Under the pieces are notes generated by a model. That model was not told the DNA's origin. It saw nothing but the letters and a program-made list of their open reading frames with translations, and searched no databases. 64,000 nt of DNA from Saccharothrix deserti (lineage in GTDB: Bacteria; Actinomycetota; Actinomycetes; Mycobacteriales; Pseudonocardiaceae), in contig NZ_ML775962.1 in NCBI RefSeq assembly GCF_009769385.1, positions 190,955-254,954 on the forward strand, read 5' to 3'. The first letter of the stretch is position 1; every line of letters begins with the position of its first letter. Position numbers and translations under genes: made by a program. This document shows positions 1-11,375 of the stretch, piece by piece.

Positions 1-38
1 GGTGCCGCCCCGGCGCGCGCCCCCCCCCCACCCCGAGG

Positions 39-1361
39 TCACATCACGTGCGGGAACGGGCCCCAGCCGTGGCCGAGCTGCTTGGGCGTGGAGAGCGCGA
101 GGCCGTTGTTGGGGTAGTAGAGCAGGTCACCTGCGGCGTCGACGCCGAGCACGTCGGCGTGTCCGTCGCCGCTGAAGTCGGAGGCGAAGACCTGGCTGAA
201 CGGGCCCCAGCCGTGGCCGAGCTGCTTGGGCGTGGAGAGCGCGAGGCCGTTGTTGGGGTAGTAGAGCAGGTCACCTGCGGCGTCGACGCCGAGCACGTCG
301 GCGTGCCCGTCGCCGCTGAAGTCGGAGGCGAAGACGTGCTTGAACGCGCCCCAGCCGTGGCCGAGCTGCTTGGGCGTGGAGAGTGCCAGTTTGTTGTTGG
401 GGTAGTACCAGAGGTCGCCTCCGGCGTCGACGCCGAGCACGTCCGCGTGCCCGTCGCCGCTGAAGTCCGCGGCCATGACGTGCTTGAACCCGCCCCAGCC
501 GTGCCCGATCTGCTTGGGCGTGGAGAGCGCGAGGCCGTTGTTCGGGTAGTAGAGCAGGTCACCTGCGGCGTCGACGCCGAGCACGTCCGCGTGCCCGTCG
601 CCGCTGAAGTCGGCGGCCATGACCTGCTTGAAGGCAGCCCAGCCGTGCCCGATCTGCTTGGGCGTGGAGAGCGCGAGGCCGTTGTTCGGGTAGTAGAGCA
701 AGTCACCGGCGGCGTTGACGCCGAGCACGTCGGAGTGGCCGTCACCGCTGAAGTCCGACACCCGTTCGAGGTCGGCCTCTTCGCCGCAGTTGCGGCTGGT
801 GACGTTGCGCCAGGTTCGCGACGACCCGGTGTAGGTGACACCGTCGAACACCGCGGCGACGCGTTCCGCGCCCGCGTACCCCCAGGTGGCGCTGCCGTCG
901 CCGTTGGCGTCGAAACCCTGCTCGTAGTGCAGGTGCGGGTGGCCGTTCGAGGTGGGCCCGCTCTTGCCGACCCGGCCGATCAGCTGGCCCTGCGCGACCC
1001 GTGCGCCGACCCCGACCGCACGCGAGTCCAGGTGCAGGTAGGTGGTGAAGTGGCCGCCGCCGTGGTTGATCTGGATCATGTGGCCGGCGTTGTCGTGGTA
1101 GGTGGACTTGTTCACCGTGCCGGCCGCCGGCGCCAGCAGCGCCGCGCCCAGCGTGCCCACCTGGTCCGGCTCGCGCACCATGTCCAGCGCGGGGCTGTGC
1201 GCCCAGGTGTCGAGCCGCCACTCCTGCCCGCACTCGAACGGCAGCTGGAACGACGGCGCCGCGTGCGCCGGTGACGCGAAGACGACGGCCGCCAGTCCGG
1301 TCGCGGCGACCAGACAAGCACTGGTGACGGCGCGGAATCGTGCCGTTCTCCCCCGTAACAT
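39..1361 (-). CDS. Secreted M23 family metallopeptidase with FG-GAP/VCBS-type repeats
   Basis: 440-residue protein, probably a secreted zinc endopeptidase that cuts peptidoglycan peptides. The start is ATG at 1361, preceded by GGGGAGGA; an upstream in-frame extension lacks a ribosome site. Residues 1-34 form a signal peptide ending in PAHA. The M23 domain spans about 45-175 and shows the HSPALDM (HxxxD) and HPHLH (HxH) zinc motifs and the GHMIQINHGGGHFTTYLHLD core. From about residue 200 five 48-residue repeats follow, each with the Ca-binding-like DFSGDGHADVLGVDA motif, suggesting a beta-propeller or adhesive module. The repeats are nearly identical in DNA. A run of ten C lies just downstream (20-29). 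The family call is firm; the substrate is inferred. Confidence 0.9.
   Translation of the reverse strand: MLRGRTARFRAVTSACLVAATGLAAVVFASPAHAAPSFQLPFECGQEWRLDTWAHSPALDMVREPDQVGTLGAALLAPAAGTVNKSTYHDNAGHMIQINHGGGHFTTYLHLDSRAVGVGARVAQGQLIGRVGKSGPTSNGHPHLHYEQGFDANGDGSATWGYAGAERVAAVFDGVTYTGSSRTWRNVTSRNCGEEADLERVSDFSGDGHSDVLGVNAAGDLLYYPNNGLALSTPKQIGHGWAAFKQVMAADFSGDGHADVLGVDAAGDLLYYPNNGLALSTPKQIGHGWGGFKHVMAADFSGDGHADVLGVDAGGDLWYYPNNKLALSTPKQLGHGWGAFKHVFASDFSGDGHADVLGVDAAGDLLYYPNNGLALSTPKQLGHGWGPFSQVFASDFSGDGHADVLGVDAAGDLLYYPNNGLALSTPKQLGHGWGPFPHVM
61..780 (-). repeat. Five tandem 144-bp repeats inside the M23 peptidase gene
   Basis: The string ccccagccgt recurs at 61, 205, 349 and 493, with a variant at about 637, giving an exact period of 144 bp (48 codons). 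Units one and two differ at only a few positions and all five stay in frame. The near identity at DNA level suggests recent duplication or gene conversion. Confidence 0.93.
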
Positions 1362-1481
1362 TCGAGGTCCTCCCCATGGTCCTGTGATGCGTGGCAAGCC
1401 GGGCTCGTCCCGGCGGGCCACACCACAGTAGGAAGGCGACGACCGCTCGACTGTCCGGCGAACGCCCCACACCACGCCGGC

Positions 1482-3269
1482 TCAGTCGCGCCGGTCGTCC
1501 TTGGTCGCGCCGGTCTCGCGTTCCCGTTCGGTCGAGGCGAGGGCCTTCTCGGTCGTCTCGTCCGGGGGCACGCGGTGCTTGGCCGGCCGGAGGATCGAGA
1601 AGTGCGACTCGTCGCGCATCCGCTCCACCATGTGCGGGTAGTGCAGCTCGAACGCGGGCCGCTCGGACCGGATCCGCGGCAGCTCGGTGAAGTTGTGCCG
1701 CGGCGGCGGGCACGTCGTCGCCCATTCGAGCGAGTTGCCGAAGCCCCACGGGTCGTCGCGCTCGGCCGGGTCGCCGAACCGGTAGCTGCGCAGCACGTTC
1801 CACACGAACGGCAGCACGGACGCGCCCAGCAGGAACGCCCCGATCGTGGAGATCGTGTTCAGCAGCGTGAAGCCGTCGCTGGCGAGGTAGTCGGCGTACC
1901 GGCGCGGCATGCCGATGTTGCCCAGCCAGTGCTGGACCAGGAACGTCATGTGGAAGCCGAGGAACGTGGTCCAGAAGTGCAGCTTGCCCAGCGGCTCGTT
2001 GAGCATCCGCCCGGTCATCTTGGGGAACCAGAAGTAGATGCCCGCGTAGGTGGCGAACACGATCGTGCCGAACAGCACGTAGTGGAAGTGCGCCACCACG
2101 AAGTACGTGTCCGTGACGTGGAAGTCCAGCGGCGGTGAGGCCAGGATGATGCCGGTCAACCCGCCCAGCAGGAACGTGATCAGGAACCCGATGCTGAACA
2201 GCATCGGCGTCTCCAGCGTGATCTGCCCCTTCCACATGGTGCCGATCCAGTTGAAGAACTTGATGCCCGTCGGCACCGCGATCAGGAACGTCATCAGCGA
2301 GAAGAACGGCAGCAGCACCGCGCCGGTGGCGAACATGTGGTGCGCCCACACCGCCACCGACAGCGCGCCGATGGCGAACGTGGCGAAGACCAGCCCCTTG
2401 TAGCCGAACAGCGGTTTGCGGCTGAACACCGGGAAGATCTCGCTGACGATGCCGAAGAACGGCAACGCGACGATGTACACCTCCGGGTGGCCGAAGAACC
2501 AGAACAGGTGCTGCCACAGGATCACCCCGCCGTTCGCGGGGTCGAACACGTGCGCGCCCAGGTGCCGGTCGGCGGCCAGCCCCATCAGGGCCGCGGTGAG
2601 GATCGGGAACGCGATCAGGATCAGCAGGCTGGTGACGAAGATGTTCCAGGTGAAGATCGGCATCCGGAACATGGTCATGCCGGGTGCGCGCAGGCAGCAC
2701 ACCGTGGTCACCATGTTGACCCCGCCCAGGATCGTGCCGAGACCGGACACGGCCAGGCCCATGATCCACAGGTCCGGTCCGATGCCCGGCGCGTGCACCG
2801 CGCTGCTCAACGGCGTGTAGGCGGTCCAGCCGAAGTCCGCCGCGCCGCCCGGCGTGAGGAACCCGGCCATCACGGTCAGCCCGCCGAACAGGAACAGCCA
2901 GTACGAGAACGCGTTGAGCCGGGGGAACGCCACGTCCGGCGCGCCGATCTGCAGCGGCAGGATGTAGTTGGCGAAACCGAACAGGATCGGCGTCGCGTAC
3001 AGCAGCAGCATGATCGTGCCGTGCATGGTGAACAGCTGGTTGTACTGCTCGGTCGACAGGAACTGCAGGCCCGGCCGGGCCAGCTCGCCCCGGATGAGCA
3101 GCGCCATCAGGCCGCCCGCCATGAAGAACATGAACGACGTCGTCAGGTAGAGCAGCCCGATCTGCTTCGGGTCCGTCGTCCTGAGCATGCCCAGCAGCAC
3201 GGCGCCCTTCGACCGTCGACGGGCCGCGCCCGGATGGGTGATCACGGGTTCCGGCTTGAGCGCGGTCAT
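1482..3269 (-). CDS. ctaD: Cytochrome c oxidase (aa3) subunit I
   Basis: 595-residue, 12-helix heme-copper oxidase subunit that reduces oxygen to water and pumps protons in the cytoplasmic membrane. Visible ligand motifs: FTMHGTIML (low-spin heme a His), the GHPEVYI motif at about 261 (CuB His and cross-linked Tyr), [10 protein letters not shown] at about 308 (CuB) and HFHYVLFG at about 392 (heme a3/a). ATG at 3269 follows a strong AGAAGGAGG. The length is normal for actinobacterial CtaD. It stands alone: the other oxidase and bc1 subunits are not in the window, as is usual in actinobacteria, where ctaD is unlinked from ctaC/ctaE-qcr. It could be one of several ctaD copies. Confidence 0.97.
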   Translation of the reverse strand: MTALKPEPVITHPGAARRRSKGAVLLGMLRTTDPKQIGLLYLTTSFMFFMAGGLMALLIRGELARPGLQFLSTEQYNQLFTMHGTIMLLLYATPILFGFANYILPLQIGAPDVAFPRLNAFSYWLFLFGGLTVMAGFLTPGGAADFGWTAYTPLSSAVHAPGIGPDLWIMGLAVSGLGTILGGVNMVTTVCCLRAPGMTMFRMPIFTWNIFVTSLLILIAFPILTAALMGLAADRHLGAHVFDPANGGVILWQHLFWFFGHPEVYIVALPFFGIVSEIFPVFSRKPLFGYKGLVFATFAIGALSVAVWAHHMFATGAVLLPFFSLMTFLIAVPTGIKFFNWIGTMWKGQITLETPMLFSIGFLITFLLGGLTGIILASPPLDFHVTDTYFVVAHFHYVLFGTIVFATYAGIYFWFPKMTGRMLNEPLGKLHFWTTFLGFHMTFLVQHWLGNIGMPRRYADYLASDGFTLLNTISTIGAFLLGASVLPFVWNVLRSYRFGDPAERDDPWGFGNSLEWATTCPPPRHNFTELPRIRSERPAFELHYPHMVERMRDESHFSILRPAKHRVPPDETTEKALASTERERETGATKDDRRD

Positions 3270-3338
3270 GCCGCCTCCTTCTCACGACGACGTGAGCCAG
3301 ACCACATGTTCCTCCGGTCCCGGGCGCGGGGCAAACGC

Positions 3339-4244
3339 TCAGCCCGGCCCCGGGGCCTTGACCTGCGGTTCCGTCCGGCTCTGCGGGATCGAACCCGGCG
3401 TCGCCGAGGGTGCGATCGAACCGGGCGCGATCGAACCGGGCGCGGTCGAACCGGGCGCGGTCGAGTCCGCTGTCGTCGAGTCCTGCGCGATCGCGCCGGA
3501 GGCCCGTTCGAGGAACCGCAGCAGCTCCACCGGGAACGGCAGCACCAGCGTCGAGTTCTTCTCCGCGGCCACCTCCACGATCGTCTGGAGGAGCCTCAGC
3601 TGGAGCGCGGCGGGCGTCTCGGCCATCGTGGCGGCGGCCTCGGACAGCTTCTTCGACGCCTGCAGCTCGCCGTCCGCGGTGATGACCCGCGCCCGCCGTT
3701 CCCGCTCGGCCTCGGCCTGCCGCGACATGGACCGCTTCATGGCCTCCGGCAGCGCCACGTCCTTGATCTCGACCCGGTCGATCTCGATGCCCCAGGCCAG
3801 CGCCGGGTTGTCGATCATCAGCTCCAGGCCCTGGTTGAGGCGTTCCCGGTTGGACAGCAGGTCGTCCAGCTCGCTCTTGCCGATGATCGAGCGCAACGAC
3901 GTCTGCGCGACCTGGAGCATGGCGAACCGGTAGTCCTCGACGTTCACCACGGCCCGCACCGGGTCGACCACCTTGAAGTAGACGACCGCGTCCACGCGCA
4001 CGGTGACGTTGTCGCGGGTGATGCCGTCCTGCGCCGGGATCGGCTGGGTGACGATCTGGAGGTTCACCTTCCTGAGCCGGTCGATACCCGGCACGACCAT
4101 GGTCAGCCCCGGCCCGCGCAACGCGGGTCGCACCCTGCCGAAGCGGAAGACCAGGCCCTGTTCGTACTGCTTGACCACACGGGCGCTGCTCGCGAGCCCG
4201 ACCGTGATCAGGCTCAGCACGCCGATGACGATGTCCAGGATCAT
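3339..4244 (-). CDS. Slipin (stomatin/prohibitin SPFH-domain membrane protein)
   Basis: 301 residues, the bacterial stomatin homologue: one N-terminal membrane anchor ([15 protein letters not shown]), then an SPFH domain from about 25 to 190 ([57 protein letters not shown]) and an Ala/Glu-rich coiled segment to about 250. Such proteins scaffold membrane microdomains. Two ATGs lie 9 nt apart; the one at 4244 is chosen because AGGGAG is 9 nt upstream, whereas it abuts the ATG at 4253. The C-terminal 45 residues are a low-complexity Ser/Thr/Ala/Pro/Gly tail coded by 15-bp tandem repeats, not typical of the family. It is divergent from mshC. Confidence 0.92.
   Translation of the reverse strand: MILDIVIGVLSLITVGLASSARVVKQYEQGLVFRFGRVRPALRGPGLTMVVPGIDRLRKVNLQIVTQPIPAQDGITRDNVTVRVDAVVYFKVVDPVRAVVNVEDYRFAMLQVAQTSLRSIIGKSELDDLLSNRERLNQGLELMIDNPALAWGIEIDRVEIKDVALPEAMKRSMSRQAEAERERRARVITADGELQASKKLSEAAATMAETPAALQLRLLQTIVEVAAEKNSTLVLPFPVELLRFLERASGAIAQDSTTADSTAPGSTAPGSIAPGSIAPSATPGSIPQSRTEPQVKAPGPG
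3388..3470 (-). repeat. 15-bp tandem repeats coding the slipin tail
   Basis: Three clean units gcgatcgaaccgggc / gcggtcgaaccgggc occupy 3412-3456, with degenerate copies on both sides. They code the [10 protein letters not shown] repeats at the C terminus of the slipin. Confidence 0.85.
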
Positions 4245-4335
4245 GGCGACCATCTCCCTGGTCAGAGGGTACGCCCGGCATCCCGGCAGGCGGACGTTTC
4301 CTCCCCGGCTCGGAGGGGGAGTTAGGGTCGGTCGT

Positions 4336-5574
4336 ATGCAGACCTGGTCATCAATTCCAGTCCCGCGGGTAGCGGGTGAGCCGCGTCCGCTGCGGCTGTT
4401 CGACACCGCCACCGGCGAGGTGCGCCCGACCGCCCCCGGTGACACCGCCAGGCTGTACGTCTGCGGCATCACCCCGTACGACGCGACCCACCTGGGGCAC
4501 GCGGCCACGTACCTGGCGTTCGACCTGGTGCACCGGGTGTGGCTGGACAACGGCCACGACGTGCACTACGTGCAGAACGTCACCGACATCGACGACCCGC
4601 TGCTGGAGCGGGCCGAGCGGGACCAGGACGACTGGGTCGTCCTCGGCATGCGCGAGACCGCGCTGTTCCGCGAGGACATGGTGGCGCTGCGGGTGCTGCC
4701 GCCGCGCGAGTACATCGGGGCCGTCGAGGCGATCCCCGAGGTGGTCGAGGCCATCGCGAAGCTGCTGGCCGGCGGCGCCGCGTACAAGGTGGACGACCCG
4801 GAGTACCCGGACGTGTACTTCGACCGGTCGGCGACGGGTCGGTTCGGCTACGAGTCGAACTACGACCAGGAGACGATGAACCGGTACTTCGCCGAACGCG
4901 GCGGCGACCCGGACCGGCCCGGCAAGCGCCACCCGTTGGACGCCCTGCTGTGGCGTGCCGCCCGACCGGGTGAGCCGTCGTGGCCGTCCGAGCTGGGCGA
5001 GGGCAGGCCCGGCTGGCACATCGAGTGCAGCGCCATCGCGTTGAACCGGCTCGGCACGGCGTTCGACGTGCAGGGCGGCGGGTCGGACCTGATCTTCCCG
5101 CACCACGAGTTCTCCGCCGCGCACGCCGAGGCGATCACCGGCGAGCACCCGTTCGCGCGGCACTACGTGCACGCGGGCATGATCGGGCTGGACGGCGAGA
5201 AGATGTCCAAGTCCCGCGGCAACCTGGTGTTCGTGTCCAAGCTGCGGGCGGAGAAGGTCGACCCGAACGCGATCCGCCTGGCGTTGTTCGCGGGCCACTA
5301 CCGCACCGACCGGCCGTGGAGCGCCGAACTGCTGGCGTCGGCCCGGTCCCGGCTGGCGACGTGGCGTCACGCGGCGTCCCTGCCAGCGGGCCCGAGCGCG
5401 GCGGACACCGTCGCCCGCCTCCGCGACCACCTGGGTGACGACCTCGACACGCCCCGCGCGTTGGCGGCGCTGGACGCGTGGGCGGCGGAGGCCCTGTCTT
5501 CCGGCGGCTCGGACGCCACCGGGCCGACGCTGTTCCGCGCGGCGGTCGACTCGCTGCTGGGTGTCGAGCTGTAG
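4336..5574 (+). CDS. mshC: Cysteine:GlcN-Ins ligase of mycothiol biosynthesis
   Basis: 412-residue class I aminoacyl-tRNA-synthetase-like enzyme that joins cysteine to 1-D-myo-inosityl-2-amino-2-deoxy-alpha-D-glucopyranoside using ATP, the penultimate step of mycothiol synthesis in the cytoplasm. Seen: MQTWSS N terminus and [13 protein letters not shown] typical of MshC, zinc Cys43 in [16 protein letters not shown], the HLGH nucleotide motif at 52-55, [11 protein letters not shown] (about 230) and [13 protein letters not shown] (about 255) for the other zinc ligands, and [10 protein letters not shown] at about 289. It is distinguished from CysS by length and N terminus. ATG at 4336 follows a purine-rich cggagggggag stretch. 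It starts the conserved mshC-to-pafA synteny block. Confidence 0.96.
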   Translation: MQTWSSIPVPRVAGEPRPLRLFDTATGEVRPTAPGDTARLYVCGITPYDATHLGHAATYLAFDLVHRVWLDNGHDVHYVQNVTDIDDPLLERAERDQDDWVVLGMRETALFREDMVALRVLPPREYIGAVEAIPEVVEAIAKLLAGGAAYKVDDPEYPDVYFDRSATGRFGYESNYDQETMNRYFAERGGDPDRPGKRHPLDALLWRAARPGEPSWPSELGEGRPGWHIECSAIALNRLGTAFDVQGGGSDLIFPHHEFSAAHAEAITGEHPFARHYVHAGMIGLDGEKMSKSRGNLVFVSKLRAEKVDPNAIRLALFAGHYRTDRPWSAELLASARSRLATWRHAASLPAGPSAADTVARLRDHLGDDLDTPRALAALDAWAAEALSSGGSDATGPTLFRAAVDSLLGVEL

Positions 5575-5596
5575 CGGTCGTTCTGTAGCGGTCGTT
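5569..5596 (+). repeat. 14-bp tandem duplication over the mshC stop codon
   Basis: ctgtagcggtcgtt occurs twice back to back (5569-5582, 5583-5596), so the in-frame TAG and its flank are duplicated. Confidence 0.9.
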
Positions 5597-5609
5597 CGCC
5601 TCACGAGAA

Positions 5610-5637
5610 TGGGGCCGCCCCCGAAGAGGCGGCCCCA
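5610..5637. terminator. Bidirectional terminator between mshC and the S8 protease gene
   Basis: Inverted repeat tggggccgcc / ggcggcccca with an 8-nt loop lies between two convergent genes. There is no strong T tract, as is common in high-GC actinobacteria. Confidence 0.75.
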
Positions 5638-5652
5638 CACCCGTCAGTCGGC

Positions 5653-7461
<1,809 letters not shown>

Positions 7462-7676
7462 GGCAGGGTTCTCCCTCGGGCAGGGCTGCGCGGCCGTGCC
7501 TGGCGGGTGCGCCGGTCGGCCGAGCGTGCAGGGTTGGGGACGTTCGCGCGAACGAGTGGAGCGACCTGGTCACATGCATGGTCGGGACAAAACCGACCCA
7601 CGAGTAGCCCCGTTAGTCGTAACTACGTCGAATCGGGACCGATCACTACGGTTCGACTCGCCCGAACGCCGGCGGG

Positions 7677-8165
7677 TCAGGAGCCCAGGTGCTCGTCCCG
7701 GTACGCCCGCCACTGCTTGAGCAGGTTCGGCAGCTGGCCGTGGACGAACTCGAAGAACATCAGCGTCTCGGCGATGCGCTTGCCGGCGGGCGTCTCGGCG
7801 CCGAGCGCGCCGATGCCCTCCCTGAGCGGTCCCTGCATGCGGCGCATCATCTCGTCCCGGCGGAACAGCGCCTCGTACCAGAGGTCGTCGAACAGGCGGT
7901 AGAGGTCACGGCGCGTGCCCGTCTCCCGTTCCCGGCTGACCAGGTTCACCTGGGTGAGGTACCGGATGGCACCGGAGATCGCGGCGGGCGACACCCGCAG
8001 CAGATCGGCGAGCTCGGCGGCGGTCATCTCACCGGAGTCGCTGGCCAGCAGGGCGACGAACACCCGTGACGGCATCCTCGGCATACCGGTCTGGGTGAAC
8101 ACCGAGGAGAAGCGCTCGATGAAGCGCAGCACCGCCTGGTCGTCCCGCTCGCCCACCTGTGTCAC
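7677..8165 (-). CDS. GbsR/MarR-type transcriptional regulator
   Basis: 162-residue winged-helix regulator. MPRMPSRVFVALLASDSGEMTAAELADLLRVSPAAISGAIRYLTQVNLVSRERE is the GbsR-like helix-turn-helix, followed by an alpha-helical dimerisation tail (RRDEMMRRMQGPL...FFEFVHGQLPNLL). GTG at 8165 is used because AAGGGATG lies about 10 nt upstream. It is divergent from an ABC exporter (8260-10766) with 94 bp between, so it most likely represses that operon and itself. In related actinobacteria, regulators of this kind beside ABC-2 exporters respond to drugs or other effectors; the ligand here is unknown. Confidence 0.88.
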   Translation of the reverse strand: MTQVGERDDQAVLRFIERFSSVFTQTGMPRMPSRVFVALLASDSGEMTAAELADLLRVSPAAISGAIRYLTQVNLVSRERETGTRRDLYRLFDDLWYEALFRRDEMMRRMQGPLREGIGALGAETPAGKRIAETLMFFEFVHGQLPNLLKQWRAYRDEHLGS

Positions 8166-8223
8166 CGCCGGATCATCCCTTCGTGGTCCTCTGAACGGGT
8201 GGCAGTTTATACGCTTCCTTAAC

Positions 8224-8239
8224 TTCACGACTTTGTGAA
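8224..8239. promoter_or_regulatory. Candidate operator in the GbsR/ABC divergent region
   Basis: Inverted repeat ttcac-N6-gtgaa sits in the 94-bp gap between the divergent regulator and exporter, in an unusually AT-rich patch (8203-8240). It is a plausible regulator site. The arms are only 5 bp, so chance is possible. Confidence 0.4.
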
Positions 8240-8259
8240 TCGACTGTAGCTTGAGGCTC

Positions 8260-9177
8260 ATGACAGCTGCGATATCCGTGTCGGGCCTGGTCAAGACGTT
8301 CGGCCCGACGCGTGCACTGGACGGTCTGGAGCTGACCGTCCGACAGGGGGAGGTGCACGGCTTCCTCGGCCCGAACGGGTCGGGCAAGTCGACGACTATC
8401 CGCGTCCTGCTGGGTCTGCTGCGCGCCGACGCGGGTTCCGCGTCGCTGCTGGGCGGCGATCCGTGGCGCGACACCGCCGAGCTGCACCGCAGGCTGGCCT
8501 ACGTGCCGGGGGACGTGAGCCTGTGGCCGAACCTGACCGGCGGCGAGGTGATCGACCTGCTGGGCAGGCTGCGCGGCGGGCTGAACGAGAAGCGCCGGGC
8601 CGAGCTGCTGGAGCGCTTCGAGCTGGACCCGCGCAAGAAGGGCCGCACCTACTCCAAGGGCAACCGGCAGAAGGTGGCCCTGGTCGCGGCGCTGGCCTCG
8701 GACGTGGAGCTGCTGATCCTGGACGAGCCGACCTCCGGGCTGGACCCGCTGATGGAGGCCGTGTTCCAGGAGGCGGTCAACGAGTTGCGCGGCGAGCGGA
8801 CCGTGCTGCTGTCCAGCCACATCCTGGCCGAGGTCGAGGCGCTGTGCGACCGGGTCAGCATCATCCGCAACGGCCGCACGGTCGAGACCGGCACGTTGGC
8901 CGACCTGCGCCACCTGACCCGCACCAGCGTCTCGGCGGAGCTGGTCGGCGCGCCCAACGGCCTGGCCGACCTGCCCGGCGTGCACGACCTGCGGGTGGAA
9001 GGGCTGCGGGTGCGGTTCGAGGTGGACACCGACCACCTGGACACCGCGCTGCGCGCGTTGGTCGGCAGCGGTGTCCGCACGCTGACCAGCCAGCCGCCCA
9101 CGCTGGAAGAGCTGTTCCTGCGCCACTACGAGGACGAGCTGCCGGCCGGGGAAGTCAAGGGGGCGATGTCGTCGTGA
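8260..9177 (+). CDS. ABC-2 exporter ATP-binding subunit
   Basis: 305 residues. Walker [10 protein letters not shown] at about 40, a degenerate signature YSKGNRQKV, Walker [15 protein letters not shown] at about 153-166 and the H-loop [11 protein letters not shown]. The variant signature is typical of DrrA/tetronasin-type exporter ATPases. ATG at 8260 is chosen over an in-frame TTG at 8251. The stop overlaps the start of the permease gene by 3 nt, so the two are translationally coupled. Likely role: energising efflux of a drug or lipid across the membrane, controlled by the adjacent GbsR-type regulator. The substrate cannot be read from sequence. Confidence 0.93.
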   Translation: MTAAISVSGLVKTFGPTRALDGLELTVRQGEVHGFLGPNGSGKSTTIRVLLGLLRADAGSASLLGGDPWRDTAELHRRLAYVPGDVSLWPNLTGGEVIDLLGRLRGGLNEKRRAELLERFELDPRKKGRTYSKGNRQKVALVAALASDVELLILDEPTSGLDPLMEAVFQEAVNELRGERTVLLSSHILAEVEALCDRVSIIRNGRTVETGTLADLRHLTRTSVSAELVGAPNGLADLPGVHDLRVEGLRVRFEVDTDHLDTALRALVGSGVRTLTSQPPTLEELFLRHYEDELPAGEVKGAMSS

Positions 9178-10766
9178 CCGGGCTCGGCTCGCTGGTGCGC
9201 CTGGCCCTGCGCCGCGACCGGCTGCTGCTCGCCGTCTGGATCGTCGGCATGGTCGGCATCACGCTGTCCACCGCGTCGACCGTGGGGGAGCTGTACGGCA
9301 CGGCCGAGTCGCGACAGCAGTTGGGTGCCACGGCGGGCAGCAACCCGGCGTTCCTGGCGATGCTCGGCCCGCTGCACGACGCGTCGACCACCGGCGGCGT
9401 GCTGGCCTGGCGGTGGGGCGTGTTCGGCGCGCTGCTGGTCGGCCTGATGAGCATGTTCCTGGTCACCCGGCACACCAGGGCCGAGGAGGAGACCGGCCGG
9501 TTGGAGCTGATCGGCTCGGCCGTCGTCTCGCGGCACGCGCCGCTGGCCGCGGGCGTGGTGGTCGCGGTGCTGGCGAGCACGGTGATCGGCCTGCTCGTGG
9601 GGCTCGGCCTGGCCGGTCTGGGCCAGTCGTCGGCCGGGGCGTTCGCGTTCGGTCTGGCGTTCGCGTCCGTCGGCTGGGTGTTCGCCGGTGTGGGCGCGGT
9701 CAGCGCGCAGCTGTCGGAGAGCGCCCGCACGGCGAACTCGATCTCCGGCGGCGTGCTCGGCGTGGCCTACCTGCTGCGGGCCGTCGGCGACGCGGCGGGC
9801 GACCAGGGGCCGACGTGGCTGACCTGGCTGTCGCCGCTGGGCTGGCTGGAGCACACCAGGGCGTTCGCGGGGGACCGGTACTGGGTGTTGCTGCTCCCGG
9901 TGGCGTTGTTCGCGGTGCTGCTCGTGGTCGCCTCGACGTTGGTGACCAAGCGCGACATCGGCGGCGGCCTGGTGCCGACCAGGCTCGGCCCGGCCCGCGC
10001 GCCCGGCTCGTTGACCAGCGCGTTCGGCCTGGCCTGGCGGTTGCAGCGGGGCATGCTGATCGGCTGGACGATCAGCCTGTTCGTGCTCGGCGCGGTCTAC
10101 GGGTCGGTCGCGCGCGGTGTGGAGGAGATGCTGGAGGCCAACCCGGCGCTGGAGAAGATCATCTCCCAGATGGGCGGCACCGGCGCGATCGTGGACGTCT
10201 ACCTGGCGTCGATCATCGGCATCATCGCCCTGTTCAGCGCCATCTACGTGGTGCAGTCGACGTTGCGGCTGCGCGCCGAGGAGACCGAGTTCCGTGCCGA
10301 GCCGGTGCTGGCCACGCCGGTCAGCCGGTTCGCGTGGGTCGGCAGCCACCTGTTGTTCGCCACCGCCGGCACGGCCGTCGTGCTGGCCGCCGCCGGTGTG
10401 GGCGCGGGTCTGGTGCACGGCGCGCGGGTCGGTGACGTCGGCGGGCAGGTCGTCCGGCTGGCGGGCGCGGCGTTGACGCACGTGCCGGCGGTGTGGGTGG
10501 TCGCGGGCATCGCGTTGGTGCTGTTCGCGCTGGTGCCGAAGCTGTCGTCGGCGAGCTGGGCGGTGATCGTGGTGTTCCTGGTGCTCGGCCAACTCGGGCC
10601 GCTGCTCCAGCTCGACCAGTGGGCGATGGACCTCTCGCCGTTCACGCACATCCCGAAGGTGCCGGGCGCGGACGTGACCGCCGGGCCGCTGCTGTGGCTC
10701 ACGGCGATCGCGGCGGCGTTGGTGGCGGTCGGGTTCGCCGGTTTCCGCCGGCGGGACGTCGGCTGA
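9174..10766 (+). CDS. ABC-2 exporter permease, two-module (polyketide antibiotic transporter type)
   Basis: 530 residues with about 12 hydrophobic segments arranged as two similar six-helix modules ([20 protein letters not shown] and [20 protein letters not shown] each open a module). GTG at 9174 overlaps the ATPase stop (GTGA), with AAGGGGG just upstream. This architecture matches actinobacterial permeases annotated as polyketide antibiotic or tetronasin exporters, which pair with one ATPase. The gene ends 4 bp before a 30-bp palindrome. The substrate is unknown. Confidence 0.9.
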   Translation: MTGLGSLVRLALRRDRLLLAVWIVGMVGITLSTASTVGELYGTAESRQQLGATAGSNPAFLAMLGPLHDASTTGGVLAWRWGVFGALLVGLMSMFLVTRHTRAEEETGRLELIGSAVVSRHAPLAAGVVVAVLASTVIGLLVGLGLAGLGQSSAGAFAFGLAFASVGWVFAGVGAVSAQLSESARTANSISGGVLGVAYLLRAVGDAAGDQGPTWLTWLSPLGWLEHTRAFAGDRYWVLLLPVALFAVLLVVASTLVTKRDIGGGLVPTRLGPARAPGSLTSAFGLAWRLQRGMLIGWTISLFVLGAVYGSVARGVEEMLEANPALEKIISQMGGTGAIVDVYLASIIGIIALFSAIYVVQSTLRLRAEETEFRAEPVLATPVSRFAWVGSHLLFATAGTAVVLAAAGVGAGLVHGARVGDVGGQVVRLAGAALTHVPAVWVVAGIALVLFALVPKLSSASWAVIVVFLVLGQLGPLLQLDQWAMDLSPFTHIPKVPGADVTAGPLLWLTAIAAALVAVGFAGFRRRDVG

Positions 10767-10770
10767 GGTC

Positions 10771-10800
10771 TGAAAGGACTCTTTCGAAAGAGTCCTTTCA
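10771..10800. promoter_or_regulatory. Perfect 30-bp palindrome upstream of an ArsR-type regulator
   Basis: tgaaaggactctttc is followed directly by its exact reverse complement, giving 15-bp arms with no spacer. It begins 4 bp after the permease stop and ends 17 bp before the regulator ATG (10818), next to ggtatacc. It could be an operator for the ArsR-type protein, a terminator for the ABC operon (no T tract is seen), or both. Confidence 0.75.
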
Positions 10801-10817
10801 GGTATACCGTCGGGGTA

Positions 10818-11375
10818 ATGGATCTCCCACGGCCCCGACGGGTCACCGATGTCGACGCGCTGAAGGCGCTGGCCCACCCGCTGCGGGTGTCGCTGCTCAA
10901 CCACCTCCTGGCGGTCGGTCCCCGTACGGCGAGCGAGTGCGCCGAGGCGGTCGGGTCGACCGCCTCCAACTGCAGTTGGCACCTGCGGCAGCTGGCGAAG
11001 TCCGGGTTCGTGGAGCGCGTCGAGGCCGGTGACGGGCGGGAACGGCCGTGGCGGGCCACCTCGGTCGGCTACGACGTCGGCGCGTTCGACGACGACCCGG
11101 AGGTCCGCACCCAGCAGGACGCCCTGCTCGCGCTGGGGCTCAACGAGGACAACCGGCTGGTGCAGCGGTTCCTGGACCGGCAGCACGAACTGCCGCGCGA
11201 GTGGCTGGAAGCCTCCGCGATGCACGGCTACACGGTCAACGTCACCGCCGAGGAGCTGATCGGCCTGCTCGGCATGATCGACGACATCCTGCGCCCGTAC
11301 CTGGTGCCGGTGCGCGAGGACGTGCCCGAGGGCGCCCTGCCCGCCCACGTCGGTATCCGGGCCTTCCCGCGGTGA
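10818..11375 (+). CDS. ArsR-type winged-helix transcriptional regulator
   Basis: 185 residues. The N-terminal winged helix starts with VDALKALAHPLRVSLLNHLLAVGPRTASECAEAVG and TASNCSWHLRQLAKSGFVERVE (helix-turn-helix of the HTH_20 class). The C-terminal half is a helical effector or dimer region unlike metal-sensing ArsR, with no CxC metal site. The stop overlaps the GTG start of the MFS gene (GTGA), so regulator and exporter form one operon. It is likely a repressor acting at the palindrome 17 bp upstream. The effector is unknown. Confidence 0.9.
   Translation: MDLPRPRRVTDVDALKALAHPLRVSLLNHLLAVGPRTASECAEAVGSTASNCSWHLRQLAKSGFVERVEAGDGRERPWRATSVGYDVGAFDDDPEVRTQQDALLALGLNEDNRLVQRFLDRQHELPREWLEASAMHGYTVNVTAEELIGLLGMIDDILRPYLVPVREDVPEGALPAHVGIRAFPR

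Noticed and set aside
4245..4253. Slipin start at the ATG at 4253
   Set aside because: AGGGAG abuts this ATG; the ATG at 4244 has normal spacing.
742..4281. Very long minus-strand open frame (1179 codons)
   Set aside because: It runs antisense-frame through the peptidase, ctaD and slipin genes and reads as Arg/Gly/Pro-rich nonsense, a shadow of high-GC third positions.
7627..7657. Inverted repeat gtcgaa...ttcgac upstream of the subtilisin gene
   Set aside because: 6-bp arms with a 19-bp spacer in a GC-rich region are expected by chance; no second copy or promoter alignment supports it.
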